Shown here in pieces: positions 45,554-54,576 of a stretch of 64,000 nt of DNA. Position numbers and translations under genes: made by a program. Location of the stretch: the NCBI GenBank assembly GCA_963808165.1, contig CAWEET010000016.1:186001-250000 (forward strand), given 5' to 3'. How positions within the stretch are numbered: the first letter of the stretch is position 1; every line of letters begins with the position of its first letter. This stretch comes from Thiosocius sp963808165. Lineage in GTDB: Bacteria; Pseudomonadota; Gammaproteobacteria; Chromatiales; Chromatiaceae. Below the pieces are notes generated by a model. That model saw only the letters and a program-made list of their open reading frames with translations, did no database searches and was not told where the DNA came from.

Positions 45554-46507
45554 ATGGGAAAAAGATCCTGGTTGTTGACCCTGGTGATGCTTGCCGGTGC
45601 CGCCTACGCGCTGCAGAAGGCCACTCCGCTGCGTGGTGAATGGACCCCGGAACAGGTCGCGCCGGGTGTGTACGTGATCCATGGCCCGGCCGAGTTGCCA
45701 TCGCCCTCCAACCAGGGGTTCATGAACAACCCGGCATTCGTCGTGACCGACGCGGGCGTGGTGGTGATCGACCCCGGCAGCAGCGTGCAGGTCGGTGAAA
45801 TGCTGCTCGATCGGATCGGGCGGGTCACCGACAAGCCGGTGCTCGCGGTGTTCAACTCGCACATTCACGGCGACCATTGGCTGGGCAACCAGGCGATTCG
45901 TGAAAGATACCCGGATGTGCCGATCTACGGCCACGAGCGGGTTGGCCCGAAGGTCATCGCCGGCGCCGGCACCGAGTGGGTCGAGATGCTGCTGCGCATG
46001 ACCGAGAATGCGACGGCCGGTACCGAGGTGGTCAAGCCCGACCACCCGGTCAAGGATGGTGACGAGTTTACGATCGGCGGCCTGACCTACCGGGTCATGA
46101 ACAACGACAAGGCGCATACTGATACCGACATCATGCTGCACGTCAGGGAACTGGACGTGATGTTCCTCGGCGACAATGCCGGTCACGGTCGGATTTTGCG
46201 TCTCGAGGGCGGCAGTTTTCCTGGCAACATCGAGGCACTGGAACACGCATTGGCCAGCGGTGCCTCCGTTTTCATCCCGGGACATGGGACAAGCGGGGGG
46301 CGCGAGGTGGCAGAGCGTTACCGTGATTACCTGCGGACGCTCTATTCCACCGTCGAACAGGGCGTCGAGGATGGGCTGGCCGATTTCGAGATCCGTCCGC
46401 TGCTGATGCCGAAGCTCGAGCCCTGGTCGCAGTGGGCCGGCTTCGACATCGAACTCGGCAAACACATCAATGGCGCCTACCTCGAGGCAGAGGCGGCGGC
46501 ATTCTGA
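45554..46507 (+). CDS. Exported metallo-beta-lactamase-fold hydrolase (SoxH-like)
   Basis: The 317-residue protein has a signal peptide (LLTLVMLAGAAYALQ) and an MBL fold: VVVIDPGSSVQVG, the metal motif NSHIHGDHWLGNQ, a later His in FIPGHGTSGG. It resembles the SoxH/quinoprotein-relay zinc metallohydrolase group found in sulfur oxidisers and methylotrophs; this subfamily call is tentative and no sox genes are adjacent. GGAG lies before the ATG, 14 bases after argG. Confidence 0.72.
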   Translation: MGKRSWLLTLVMLAGAAYALQKATPLRGEWTPEQVAPGVYVIHGPAELPSPSNQGFMNNPAFVVTDAGVVVIDPGSSVQVGEMLLDRIGRVTDKPVLAVFNSHIHGDHWLGNQAIRERYPDVPIYGHERVGPKVIAGAGTEWVEMLLRMTENATAGTEVVKPDHPVKDGDEFTIGGLTYRVMNNDKAHTDTDIMLHVRELDVMFLGDNAGHGRILRLEGGSFPGNIEALEHALASGASVFIPGHGTSGGREVAERYRDYLRTLYSTVEQGVEDGLADFEIRPLLMPKLEPWSQWAGFDIELGKHINGAYLEAEAAAF

Positions 46508-46634
46508 ATGCACCCTGCTGTGCAGCCCATGGGCCTACAGCGGCGCTGTTTCCGCCGTGATTTCAAGACTGCATCGGTCGGGAGTGGTGCCTGGGCCCGC
46601 ATGCGGAGTCGCTGGATCTCAGGAACGCCAGCCG

Positions 46635-47375
46635 ATGGGTGATACCTTCGGACTGATCGTCGTCGGAGACGAGATCCTGAACGGGCGCCGGCGTGACCGC
46701 CACTTCGAGGTGCTCGGTGGGATGTTGCGCGAGCGTGGCTTCAAACTCGCGTGGCTGCGCATCCTGCCCGACGACCCGGAGTATCTCAGCACCGAGTTGG
46801 AGCGCACGATGGCGGAGGCTGTGCCGGTCTTCTGCTGCGGCGGCATCGGTGCGACGCCGGACGACTACACGCGTGCCTGTGCGGCCAATGCCGCCGGTGT
46901 GCCGCTCGAGCTGCACCCGGGTGCTGTGGCCGAGATCGAGGCGCGCTTTGGCGCCGAGGCCTATCCCAGCCGGATCCGGATGGCCGAACTGCCGCGCGGC
47001 TGCGATCTGATCCCGAACCCATACAACCGCATCCCCGGATTTAGCATCCGGCGCCACTATTTCATGCCGGGTTTTCCCGATATGGCGCATCCGATGGCTG
47101 CCTGGGTGCTGGACACATATTATGCCCAGGGCGGACGTCCCGAACAGCAGTGCTCGCTGCGTGTGCGCGGCGTCACCGAGAGCAGCCTGATGGATCTGAT
47201 GGAGGATCTCAGCAGGCGCTTCCCCGACGCCAAGCTGTTTAGCCTGCCGCGCCTTGGGGCGGAATTTCAGATCGAGATCGGTTTTCGCGGCTATGGTGAT
47301 CTCGATGAGCCGCTGGTCGCGCTGGTCGCCGGACTCGAGGAACGCGGCGTGGCTTTCGAATGGCCGATCGAGTAG
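46635..47375 (+). CDS. CinA-like molybdopterin-binding domain protein
   Basis: The 246-residue protein is a single MoCF-biosynthesis domain of the CinA N-terminal type: FGLIVVGDEILNGRRRDRHF near residue 5, CGGIGATPDDYTRACAA near 70, and a conserved C-terminal half that contains YFMPGFPDMAHPM. It lacks the CinA C-terminal deamidase domain. Members of this family may bind or process nucleotide derivatives; no clear substrate. The ATG at 46635 matches the family N-terminus. Confidence 0.82.
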   Translation: MGDTFGLIVVGDEILNGRRRDRHFEVLGGMLRERGFKLAWLRILPDDPEYLSTELERTMAEAVPVFCCGGIGATPDDYTRACAANAAGVPLELHPGAVAEIEARFGAEAYPSRIRMAELPRGCDLIPNPYNRIPGFSIRRHYFMPGFPDMAHPMAAWVLDTYYAQGGRPEQQCSLRVRGVTESSLMDLMEDLSRRFPDAKLFSLPRLGAEFQIEIGFRGYGDLDEPLVALVAGLEERGVAFEWPIE

Positions 47376-47468
47376 GGCCGGTTGACAGGCCCTGGTGGGC
47401 CGATGCCGCCGGTGGACGATAGCGTATAGACTGTTAGCTACGACCCGCACAACTCACGGACAGGGAAC

Positions 47469-48422
47469 GTGGACTCCTCGCAAGACAGGCGCAAGTCGCC
47501 TCCCGGTGAGCGCCGGGAGCCGCTGCCGCGGCAGCATTCTGACATTCCCGAAGACGACCCCGGGGCTGCCCAGCGCCTCGCAGCCCTCATGGCCAGTACG
47601 AGCTACCGGCAGGCGGATACGGATCCGGACTTTCTGAACCACCCCGGCATGCGCGGCATGCGCCTGCAGGTCGACTATGCGAAGGCCGAATCGATCCTGC
47701 GATCGTATGGGATCGATCGCACCGTTATCGTATTCGGCAGCACGCGCATCCCCGACCCGACGGTAGCGCGGCATCGCCTCGATGATCTCTTGAGGCAACG
47801 CGCGGCACAGCCTGGCGACAGGCGGCTCGCCCGCCAGATCGAAATCGCGCGGCGGATCCTCGACAACAGCCGCTACTACGGCGTTGCACGTGAACTCGGT
47901 CGTCTGGTCGGCAGCGCCCAGCGCCGCGGCGGGCATGGTCATCTGGCGGTAGTGACCGGTGGCGGCCCGGGCATCATGGAGGCGGCCAACCGCGGGGCCT
48001 TCGACGTGGGGGCCGACACCATCGGGTTGAATATCTCGCTGCCGCACGAGCAGCATCCCAACCCCTACGTAACACCGGATCTGTGTTTCCGTTTCCACTA
48101 TTTCGCGTTGCGAAAACTGCACTTTATGTTGCGCGCCTGCGCGCTGGTGGCCTGCCCGGGCGGTTATGGCACGCTTGACGAGTTGTTCGAGGCACTGACC
48201 CTGATCCAGACCCGCAAGATCGAGCCGCTGCCGATCGTGCTGATCGGCGAGGCATTCTGGCGCCGTGCCTTCGATGTGGACTTCCTGGTCGACGAGGGGG
48301 TCATCGAGGTCGAGGACCGCGAATTGTTCTGGTTTGCCGAAACCGCGCTGGAGGCCTGGCAGGGGATCCTGCAGTGGTACCGTAATGCCGGCAGGCCGCT
48401 AACGGATGATGGAGGGGCATGA
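47469..48422 (+). CDS. LOG-family protein (nucleotide 5'-monophosphate phosphoribohydrolase type)
   Basis: The 317-residue protein has an N-terminal extension of about 80 residues, a Rossmann fold with VIVFGSTRIPDP, TGGGPGIMEAANRGAFDVG and the catalytic PGGYGTLDELFEALT. The PGGxGTxxE motif is intact. LOG proteins cleave cytokinin-type or purine monophosphates; bacterial members also act in nucleotide turnover. The start is GTG. Its stop overlaps the ATG of the next gene (ATGA), so the two are coupled. Confidence 0.87.
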   Translation: MDSSQDRRKSPPGERREPLPRQHSDIPEDDPGAAQRLAALMASTSYRQADTDPDFLNHPGMRGMRLQVDYAKAESILRSYGIDRTVIVFGSTRIPDPTVARHRLDDLLRQRAAQPGDRRLARQIEIARRILDNSRYYGVARELGRLVGSAQRRGGHGHLAVVTGGGPGIMEAANRGAFDVGADTIGLNISLPHEQHPNPYVTPDLCFRFHYFALRKLHFMLRACALVACPGGYGTLDELFEALTLIQTRKIEPLPIVLIGEAFWRRAFDVDFLVDEGVIEVEDRELFWFAETALEAWQGILQWYRNAGRPLTDDGGA

Positions 48423-49816
48423 GCATGCGGCTGTCGTTTCACGGTGCTGCACAAGGCGTGACCGGTTCCTGCCATCTCGTGGAATGTGCCGGGGCCCGCA
48501 TCCTGGTCGACTGCGGTCTGTACCAGGGCGGACGCCGCATCGAGGAGGAAAACCGACAGCCATTCGGTTTCGAACCGTCCGAAATCGATTATCTGTTGCT
48601 GACCCACGCGCATCTCGACCATTGCGGACGGATACCGCTGCTGACGGCGCGCGGTTTTCGGGGCGAAATCATCACGACCGCGGCGAGCCGCGAGTTGGCA
48701 CGCCTGGTGATGCTTGATGCGGCCGGTTTGCAGGAAGAGGAGGCCGAGTGGTTGAACAGGAAGGCCCGTCGCCGCCGGGATCGGCTGCATAGCGTGCAAC
48801 CCCTGTACACGGTGCTGGACGCGCTGGACAGCATGGATCGTTTTGGAAGGGTCGCACGATACGATCGGCCGATCGAGATTGGCGAGGGCATCCGTGCGAC
48901 CTTCCTCGACGCAGGGCATATCCTCGGTTCGGCCAGCGTGTTCCTTGAACTCAACGAAGGGGGCCGGCGCCGCAGCCTGCTGTTTTCCGGAGATCTCGGC
49001 GCCAACGGCAGGCGCTTGCTGCGCGACCCGGCCCGCCCGCCCGCTGCAGACATGGTCGTCATGGAGACGACCTACGGCGACCGCGTCCATAAGCCGTTGG
49101 AGCCGTCTGTCACGGAACTTCACGATGCCATCCGCGAAACCTTCGCGCGCGGCGGCAATGTGGTCATCCCCACGTTTGCGCTGGAACGCGCCCAGGAGCT
49201 GCTGTTCTGTCTGCGCGAGGCTGTCGAAGGGGGCAGCCTGCCTGCCTCCATGCAGGTCTTCCTGGACTCGCCGATGGCGATATCCGCGACCGAGATATTC
49301 CGCCGCCACCCGGATTGTTACGAACCGGAGGTCGAGGCGCTGTTCCGCGACGGCCGCGACCCCTTTGCGCTGCCCGGGCTTCACTTCACGCGTGAGACGG
49401 CCGCCTCGATGGCCCTGAACAGAATCGCCGGTGGTGCAGTGATCATCGCCGGGTCCGGCATGTGCACGGGTGGTCGTGTGCTGCACCATCTCAAGCACAA
49501 CCTGTGGCGCAACGACAGCAGTGTCGTGTTCGTCGGTTTCGCGGCGCACGGGACGCCCGCGCGGCGGATCATCGACGGTGCGACCTCGGTTCGGATCTTC
49601 CGTGAGGAAATCCCGGTGCGTGCCAGGATCCATACCATCGGGGGGTTCTCGGCCCACGCAGATCGTGACGAACTGCTCGCCTGGTGGCGGGCGGCCGGCA
49701 ATCCGGCCCGGACCATGCTGGTCCACGGTGATGCCGAGGCCATGCAGTCTTTCGCCGGGCTGCTCGACGGTACACAGGTGACTATGCCAGCATTGCACGA
49801 GTCCATTGACCTGTAA
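48419..49816 (+). CDS. Beta-CASP metallo-beta-lactamase RNA nuclease
   Basis: The 465-residue protein has the MBL motif LLTHAHLDHCGRIPLL, GHILGSASVFLEL, FSGDLG, METTYGDR, and the beta-CASP region with AGSGMCTGGRVLHHLKHNLW and the C-terminal GGFSAHADRDEL. It matches the bacterial CPSF-like exonuclease family related to YhfI/TTHA0252-type RNases. It probably acts on RNA ends. The start overlaps the LOG gene stop. A second ATG lies two codons in. Confidence 0.88.
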   Translation: MSMRLSFHGAAQGVTGSCHLVECAGARILVDCGLYQGGRRIEEENRQPFGFEPSEIDYLLLTHAHLDHCGRIPLLTARGFRGEIITTAASRELARLVMLDAAGLQEEEAEWLNRKARRRRDRLHSVQPLYTVLDALDSMDRFGRVARYDRPIEIGEGIRATFLDAGHILGSASVFLELNEGGRRRSLLFSGDLGANGRRLLRDPARPPAADMVVMETTYGDRVHKPLEPSVTELHDAIRETFARGGNVVIPTFALERAQELLFCLREAVEGGSLPASMQVFLDSPMAISATEIFRRHPDCYEPEVEALFRDGRDPFALPGLHFTRETAASMALNRIAGGAVIIAGSGMCTGGRVLHHLKHNLWRNDSSVVFVGFAAHGTPARRIIDGATSVRIFREEIPVRARIHTIGGFSAHADRDELLAWWRAAGNPARTMLVHGDAEAMQSFAGLLDGTQVTMPALHESIDL

Positions 49817-50228
49817 GCGCCAGCGCACCCACTTTGGCACTGGCGCCGCGGCATATTCGACTGGCTGGACGCCGTGCATCCGTCCCTGGGTGCTTGATTG
49901 CCGCCACACTGCCGCCCGCGCCCGCCGGGTCCTGTCATCGAATTGTCTCTTGAGGGTGAATTCAGGGCCGTTAGTGCCTATGCTTTTGGCTGGCAGCAAA
50001 GGATTTGGCAGCGAGCGCTACAGAAGCCGGCATGGATGATCGGATGGGAAAACATCGGCCAGGGGGAACCGCGTTCGATCGCTGGCGTGTAGCTTCGCCC
50101 GGTGTCCCCAGAATGGGAGCCGACGCGACTCAAGCGTATCGGTTGCAGGCCGATGTTGAATGGGTGAAATCCGGAAACACTGAACCCTCGGGGCGTCGGT
50201 GCGCCCACGCGTGCCAAGGGTCTTTGCG
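49817..50228. other. Intergenic region with repeat copy C
   Basis: No credible gene. It begins with a hairpin (GCGCCAG ... CTGGCGC, about 49818-49850) without a T-run, then carries the divergent third copy of the dispersed repeat at 49867-49923. Short frames here look like translated repeat sequence. AAGGG before 50229 is the ribosome binding site of the next gene. Confidence 0.5.
49867..49923. repeat. Dispersed intergenic repeat, copy C (divergent)
   Basis: It retains GGACGCCGTG, ATCCGTCCCTGG, a GCTTGATTGCCGC block and CGCCCGC in the order of copy B at 39709-39772, but is more diverged than copy A. Confidence 0.45.
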
Positions 50229-52157
50229 ATGACCGGGGAACAGGATCTGGACAGCCATGTGGTCCGTGAGGCCTCCGCCAAGTCCCTGGTCGATCACATC
50301 TTTTTCCAGGCCGACGCACAGATTTCACACGAGCAGGGCCAGGCGCTGGCGCGCATCGCCATCACCTCGGCCATCGCCCTCGTGCTGCTGGCCTTCGCTG
50401 CGACCGATCAAGACGGCAGCATCGCCCCATTCAATCTGATACTCGCGCCCGGCTATGCGCTGTTCAGCGTCGCCTACTATCGCTGGATCGCCGGGTATCC
50501 GCTGTGCTGCCGCTGGCGCAGATATCTGGTGATCCTGCTGGACCTCGGGATGACCGGCTATGTCAGTTTCCTGTTCGATCTGACCGGACTCGGTTTTTAT
50601 GCGGTGTTTCTCTGGATCATCATCGGCAACGGCCTGCGTTTCGGGCCACACTACCTGGTCGTGGCCACCGCGGTAGGCACGGCGTCGTTTCTGGCGGCCA
50701 CCTGGCTGAACGGCACGCTGAGCGCCCACCCGGGCATCGTGGTCGGGCTGGTCCTGGGTCTGTTGATGATGCCGCGGTTTTTCCTGGCGATGATCCATCG
50801 TCTTGCCGATGCGAACCGACTGCTCGCGCGAAAGAAGGAAGAGGCGGAATACCAGGCAAGCCACGATGTGCTGACCGGACTGCCCAATCGTGCGCTGCTC
50901 GAGAACATCCTTGCGCACTCGCTGTCGCAAGCCGAACGCGAGGGAACCCGGCTGGCCATCGTGTTTATAGACCTCGACAGCTTCAAGGCAATCAATGACA
51001 ACTTCGGGCACGCAGTGGGCGACGAACTGCTGCAAGCCACCGCGCGTTGCCTCAGGGCCCGCGTGCGCGCCTCGGACACTGTCGCCAGACTCGGCGGGGA
51101 TGAGTTCATTGTGCTGCTGGAAGACTGCGGGGAGCCGTCCGACGTGGCCGCGATCGTCGATCAGTTGTTCGGGTGCTCGGGTCGCTATTACCGCATCGGT
51201 CACCATGAGACCTATATGACGTGGAGCAGCGGGGTGGCGGTGTTCCCAAACGACGGCACGGATAGCGGTACCCTGATCAAGAACGCCGACACGGCCATGT
51301 ACCAGGCCAAGGCGGCGGGTATCAATCAGTTCCGCTTGTACGACGCGTTGATGTCGGCCGAGGTCGCCGAGCAGCTGCAACTCAGAGATACGCTGCGGCG
51401 GGCGATAGACAAAGGCCAGTTCGAGGTGCACTACCAACCGCAGGTGTCGTACCCGGAGGGAAGTGTCACCGATGTCGAGGCGCTACTGCGTTGGCGACAC
51501 CCCGATCGGGGCATGCTGCTGCCGGCGGCTTTCCTTGCTGCGGCAGAGCAGTCCGGGTTGATCGTTCCGATCGGTCTATGGGTTATCGAGCAGGCAATTG
51601 CCGATGCCTGTCGCTGGCGGGAAGAGGAGATCGGCCAGTTCAAGGTCCACGTGAACGTCTCGCCGCATCAGTTGGCGCAGCCGGGATTCATCGATGAATT
51701 GTGCGGTCTTTGCGAGCGATTCCGCTGGTCACCTGGCGACTTCGGGCTGGAGATCACCGAGGGCACACTGATCGATGACCTGGACGCGGTCAACAAGACG
51801 CTTGCGCGATTACGTCGTCGGGGTTTCGTGATCTCGCTGGATGATTTCGGGACGGGTTTTTCGTCTCTCGCGTATCTGAAGTCCCTGCCGATAGACCGCC
51901 TCAAGATCGACCGTTCATTTGTCAGGGATATCCCGCACGACGCCTACGATCGCACCTTGGTCGAGGCGACCATGAGGATTGCGGAGCATCTCGGGCTGGC
52001 ACTGGTGGTCGAGGGCGTGGAGAAAACCGCCCAACGCGATTGGCTCATTCAGCGCGGTTGTGTGCACATGCAGGGGTTCCTGTTTGCTCCGGCGCTGAGC
52101 GCAGAGGATCTGAAGACCTTGCTGCAGCAGTCCATCCGCCTTTCGGCTTCGGGCTGA
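50229..52157 (+). CDS. Membrane GGDEF-EAL cyclic-di-GMP enzyme
   Basis: The 642-residue protein has an N-terminal membrane domain of five or six helices (about residues 40-195), a GGDEF domain with intact ARLGGDEFIVLL near 300 and an RASD inhibitory site five residues before it. The EAL domain has EALLRWRHPDRG, NVSPHQL, EITEGTL, DDFGTGFSSLAYLK and EGVE. Both active sites look complete, so it could make and degrade cyclic di-GMP. The membrane part probably senses a signal, and the product likely controls motility or biofilm. ATG at 50229 has AAGGG 8 bases upstream; a GTG at 50199 is also in frame. Confidence 0.92.
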   Translation: MTGEQDLDSHVVREASAKSLVDHIFFQADAQISHEQGQALARIAITSAIALVLLAFAATDQDGSIAPFNLILAPGYALFSVAYYRWIAGYPLCCRWRRYLVILLDLGMTGYVSFLFDLTGLGFYAVFLWIIIGNGLRFGPHYLVVATAVGTASFLAATWLNGTLSAHPGIVVGLVLGLLMMPRFFLAMIHRLADANRLLARKKEEAEYQASHDVLTGLPNRALLENILAHSLSQAEREGTRLAIVFIDLDSFKAINDNFGHAVGDELLQATARCLRARVRASDTVARLGGDEFIVLLEDCGEPSDVAAIVDQLFGCSGRYYRIGHHETYMTWSSGVAVFPNDGTDSGTLIKNADTAMYQAKAAGINQFRLYDALMSAEVAEQLQLRDTLRRAIDKGQFEVHYQPQVSYPEGSVTDVEALLRWRHPDRGMLLPAAFLAAAEQSGLIVPIGLWVIEQAIADACRWREEEIGQFKVHVNVSPHQLAQPGFIDELCGLCERFRWSPGDFGLEITEGTLIDDLDAVNKTLARLRRRGFVISLDDFGTGFSSLAYLKSLPIDRLKIDRSFVRDIPHDAYDRTLVEATMRIAEHLGLALVVEGVEKTAQRDWLIQRGCVHMQGFLFAPALSAEDLKTLLQQSIRLSASG

Positions 52158-52182
52158 CTATGAACCGCGGGCGGCCGCGCGG

Positions 52183-52578
52183 CTATCCGGTCTGACCATC
52201 CGATGACTGCCAGCTCGGTTCTTTACGTCGATGACCGGCCTCGTTGAGGCGTTGCAGGTAATCGTTCCAGTGCAGGCTCTGCTTGCGGCCCAGGTCGTAA
52301 AGAAATCCCCAGTCGTACAGTCCGGAATTGTGTCCGTCGTCGAAAAAGATCTTTATCGCGTAGGCGCCGACCGGTTGGATCTTGGTGATGTTGACGTCCT
52401 GCTTGTCGACCTGCAGCTTGGCATACTGGCCCCAGTGGCCGCGTACCTCGGCAGACGGCGAATAGACGCGCAACAACTCGCAGGGCAGCTCGAAACGTGC
52501 GCCGTCGTCGAAAACGATCTCCAGTGAGTGAGACTGGCTGTGAAGCACGATATCCGTCGGTTTGGGTCGGTCGCTCAT
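52183..52578 (-). CDS. DUF971-domain protein
   Basis: The 131-residue protein is a single DUF971 (gamma-butyrobetaine hydroxylase N-terminal-like) domain: LEIVFDDGARFELPCELLRV and VGAYAIKIFFDDGHNSGLYDW. Stand-alone DUF971 proteins often lie near Fe-S or haem genes; function is unproven. It is the third gene of the hemH row, 15 bases after the small methyltransferase-like gene. Confidence 0.82.
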   Translation of the reverse strand: MSDRPKPTDIVLHSQSHSLEIVFDDGARFELPCELLRVYSPSAEVRGHWGQYAKLQVDKQDVNITKIQPVGAYAIKIFFDDGHNSGLYDWGFLYDLGRKQSLHWNDYLQRLNEAGHRRKEPSWQSSDGQTG

Positions 52579-52593
52579 GCTGTCTGCCCCCTC

Positions 52594-53040
52594 TCAGTAG
52601 ACACCCGGGAACAGCCGGTGAGTGCGTTTGACGTATGCCGAATAGTCCTCGAACCTGGTGTGCAGGTGCGCCTCTTCGCGGTGCATCTTGCCCCACACGG
52701 CAAGGCCGAGCAGCAGCAGCCCCAGATAGTTCGGCAGGGCGTGCCGGTACAGTGCAATCCCCGCCATGAAAAGCAGCAGGCTGGCGTACATCGGGTGGCG
52801 AATCCAACGGTACGGCCCGGTGGTTACCAGACAGGCGTCCGGGATAGGTTCCGGGTAGATGCCGAAGTTGCCCAGCTTGTTGTGCGCCAGCGTGTACAGT
52901 CCGACCAGCAACCCGAGCGCGCCGATCGCCAGCCACTGCAGCCGTCCTTCGGCCTGGCTGAAGAACGGCCAGGCAATGATCACGATCGAAGCGAATTGCA
53001 AGGTGACCAGGAGGTGGCTGACGGTGGATTTCCTGCGCAT
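52594..53040 (-). CDS. Isoprenylcysteine-methyltransferase-like membrane protein
   Basis: The 148-residue protein has three to four membrane segments and the ICMT/PEMT signature GPYRWIRHPMYASLLLFMAG, then HREEAHLHTRFEDYSAYVKR. It probably methylates a membrane-associated substrate with SAM; substrate unknown. It lies 14 bases after hemH and before the DUF971 gene on the same strand. The start at 53040 is chosen because the longer frame antisense to hemH is not coding. Confidence 0.78.
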   Translation of the reverse strand: MRRKSTVSHLLVTLQFASIVIIAWPFFSQAEGRLQWLAIGALGLLVGLYTLAHNKLGNFGIYPEPIPDACLVTTGPYRWIRHPMYASLLLFMAGIALYRHALPNYLGLLLLGLAVWGKMHREEAHLHTRFEDYSAYVKRTHRLFPGVY

Positions 53041-53054
53041 CGTCGGGTCCCTGG

Positions 53055-54137
53055 CTATCGAGCAGCGCCCAGCGCCACGGCGCGGGCCAGCACCGTCGCC
53101 GGTTCGTCCAGGCGCGGCCCCCAGCCCTGCGTATGGCGTTCGACCAGCCCGGCCAGCATTTCCATATGGCTGGCATCGTCGTTCAGGCAGCGGATGTACT
53201 CGTAGCGTTCGCCGCCTGCGTCGAGGAACACCGCGCGGTTTTCCATCGCGACCTCTTCCAGCGTCTCCAGGCAGTCGGCGGAGAAACCGGGGCAGATCAC
53301 TTGCACCGACTTGACGCCCTGACCGGCCAGGGCCTCGAGCGTGTGATCGGTGTAGGGCTGCAGCCACTGCTTCGGACCGAGCCGGGACTGAAAGCTGATC
53401 TGCCACTGTTCCTGGTCCAGTCCCAGGGACTCGGCCAGCAGGCGGCCGGTCTTGTGGCATTCGCAGAAGTACGGGTCACCCTTGTGAAAATATTCCTCGG
53501 GGATCCCGTGAAATGACATCAACAGCCGCTCCGCGGCGCCGTTTTCCGCGCGATGCCGCCTGACGCTGTCCGCCAGCGCAGCGATATAGCCCGGGTCGTC
53601 GTGGTAATGGTTGACGAATCGCATCTCGGGCAACCAGCGCCAGCTGCGCAGTTCACTGGTCACCGCGTCGAATATCGAGGCGGTCGTCGTGGCCGAGTAC
53701 TGCGGATACAGCGGCAACACCAGGACCTGGCGTACATCCGCAGCACGCAGTTGCACCAGTGCGGATTCGATCGACGGCTTGCCGTAGCGCATGCCGAGCG
53801 CCACAGGCACCTCGCCGCCGTGGCGTGCCGCCAGCCGGCCGGCCAGCGCGGTGCGTTGTTTCTTCGAGATCTGCAGCAGCGGTGACCCTTCGTCGGTCCA
53901 GACCTTGCGATAGGCCTTTGCCGAACGTGCCGGGCGCGTATTCAGGATGATGCCGTTAAGCACCAGCCACCAGATGGGGCGGGCCATCTCGACCACACGC
54001 GGATCCCACAGAAACTCCTTGAGATAGCGGCGGACCGCGGAACGGTCGGGTGCCTCCGGCGTGCCCAGATTGACCAGCAGTACCCCTGTTCGGGCCGGCC
54101 GGTCGTGATGAAAGCTCTGCAGGTCAGGGTCGCTCAA
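53055..54137 (-). CDS. hemH: Ferrochelatase (last step of haem synthesis)
   Basis: The product inserts iron into protoporphyrin IX. The 360-residue protein shows VLLVNLGTPEAPDRSAVRRY at the N-terminus, the catalytic-His motif LMSFHGIPEEYFHKGDPY, SFQSRLGPKQWLQPYTD and CPGFSADCLETLEEV with the conserved Glu. Length is typical of the bacterial enzyme. It heads a three-gene operon with the ICMT-like and DUF971 genes. Confidence 0.95.
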   Translation of the reverse strand: MSDPDLQSFHHDRPARTGVLLVNLGTPEAPDRSAVRRYLKEFLWDPRVVEMARPIWWLVLNGIILNTRPARSAKAYRKVWTDEGSPLLQISKKQRTALAGRLAARHGGEVPVALGMRYGKPSIESALVQLRAADVRQVLVLPLYPQYSATTTASIFDAVTSELRSWRWLPEMRFVNHYHDDPGYIAALADSVRRHRAENGAAERLLMSFHGIPEEYFHKGDPYFCECHKTGRLLAESLGLDQEQWQISFQSRLGPKQWLQPYTDHTLEALAGQGVKSVQVICPGFSADCLETLEEVAMENRAVFLDAGGERYEYIRCLNDDASHMEMLAGLVERHTQGWGPRLDEPATVLARAVALGAAR

Positions 54138-54576
54138 GGGTCATCCTTCCGATCTCGCGGGATAGATTTCCCACGATGCCGACAGTCTAAGGCCATCCGG
54201 GCCACATTATGCGCCACGGATTGGCAGGAAATTCGTCGCGCAGTCTACCAGCAGCGGCGCCGCGTCGAGAAATATTGGCGTCGCGACCGCAAGCCTGTAG
54301 CGAGTTTCACGAATTCGCTTAAACTCCCCGGGATCCAGTTGATCGGCAAATAGCCACCAACGGCCTCGGCGTGTCGTGTCGATGCGCGGCTGGCGCAGCG
54401 AGGCGGCAGTCGAGCCTGCACGAGGGCATTGCTGTGCCGCACGGTTCGAATGTGCTCGAGTGGCGCGCGTACTCTCGTGCCGTTGGGCTTAAGATAGATC
54501 AGATCAGCGGTGCCCGCGCCAGCGCGGGGCGCCGAATGATGTGCAAGCTTCAGCGTTTTCCCAAAGGAGAAGAATC
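54138..54576. other. Intergenic region between hemH and the Met-rich gene
   Basis: 439 bases with no gene or RNA that I can support. The hemH promoter should be near the left edge and that of the Met-rich gene near the right; AAAGGAGA at 54563-54570 is the latter's ribosome binding site. A stretch at about 54293-54312 is AT-richer. Confidence 0.45.

Noticed and set aside
48164..49999. 611-codon open frame on the minus strand
   Set aside because: It lies opposite the LOG and beta-CASP genes and shows no protein-like composition.
49898..50092. 64-codon frame with a natural-looking C-terminus
   Set aside because: It begins inside repeat copy C, has no ribosome binding site and no recognisable domain.
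54441..54460. GGTTCGAA resembling a tRNA T-loop
   Set aside because: No acceptor or anticodon arms can be formed around it.
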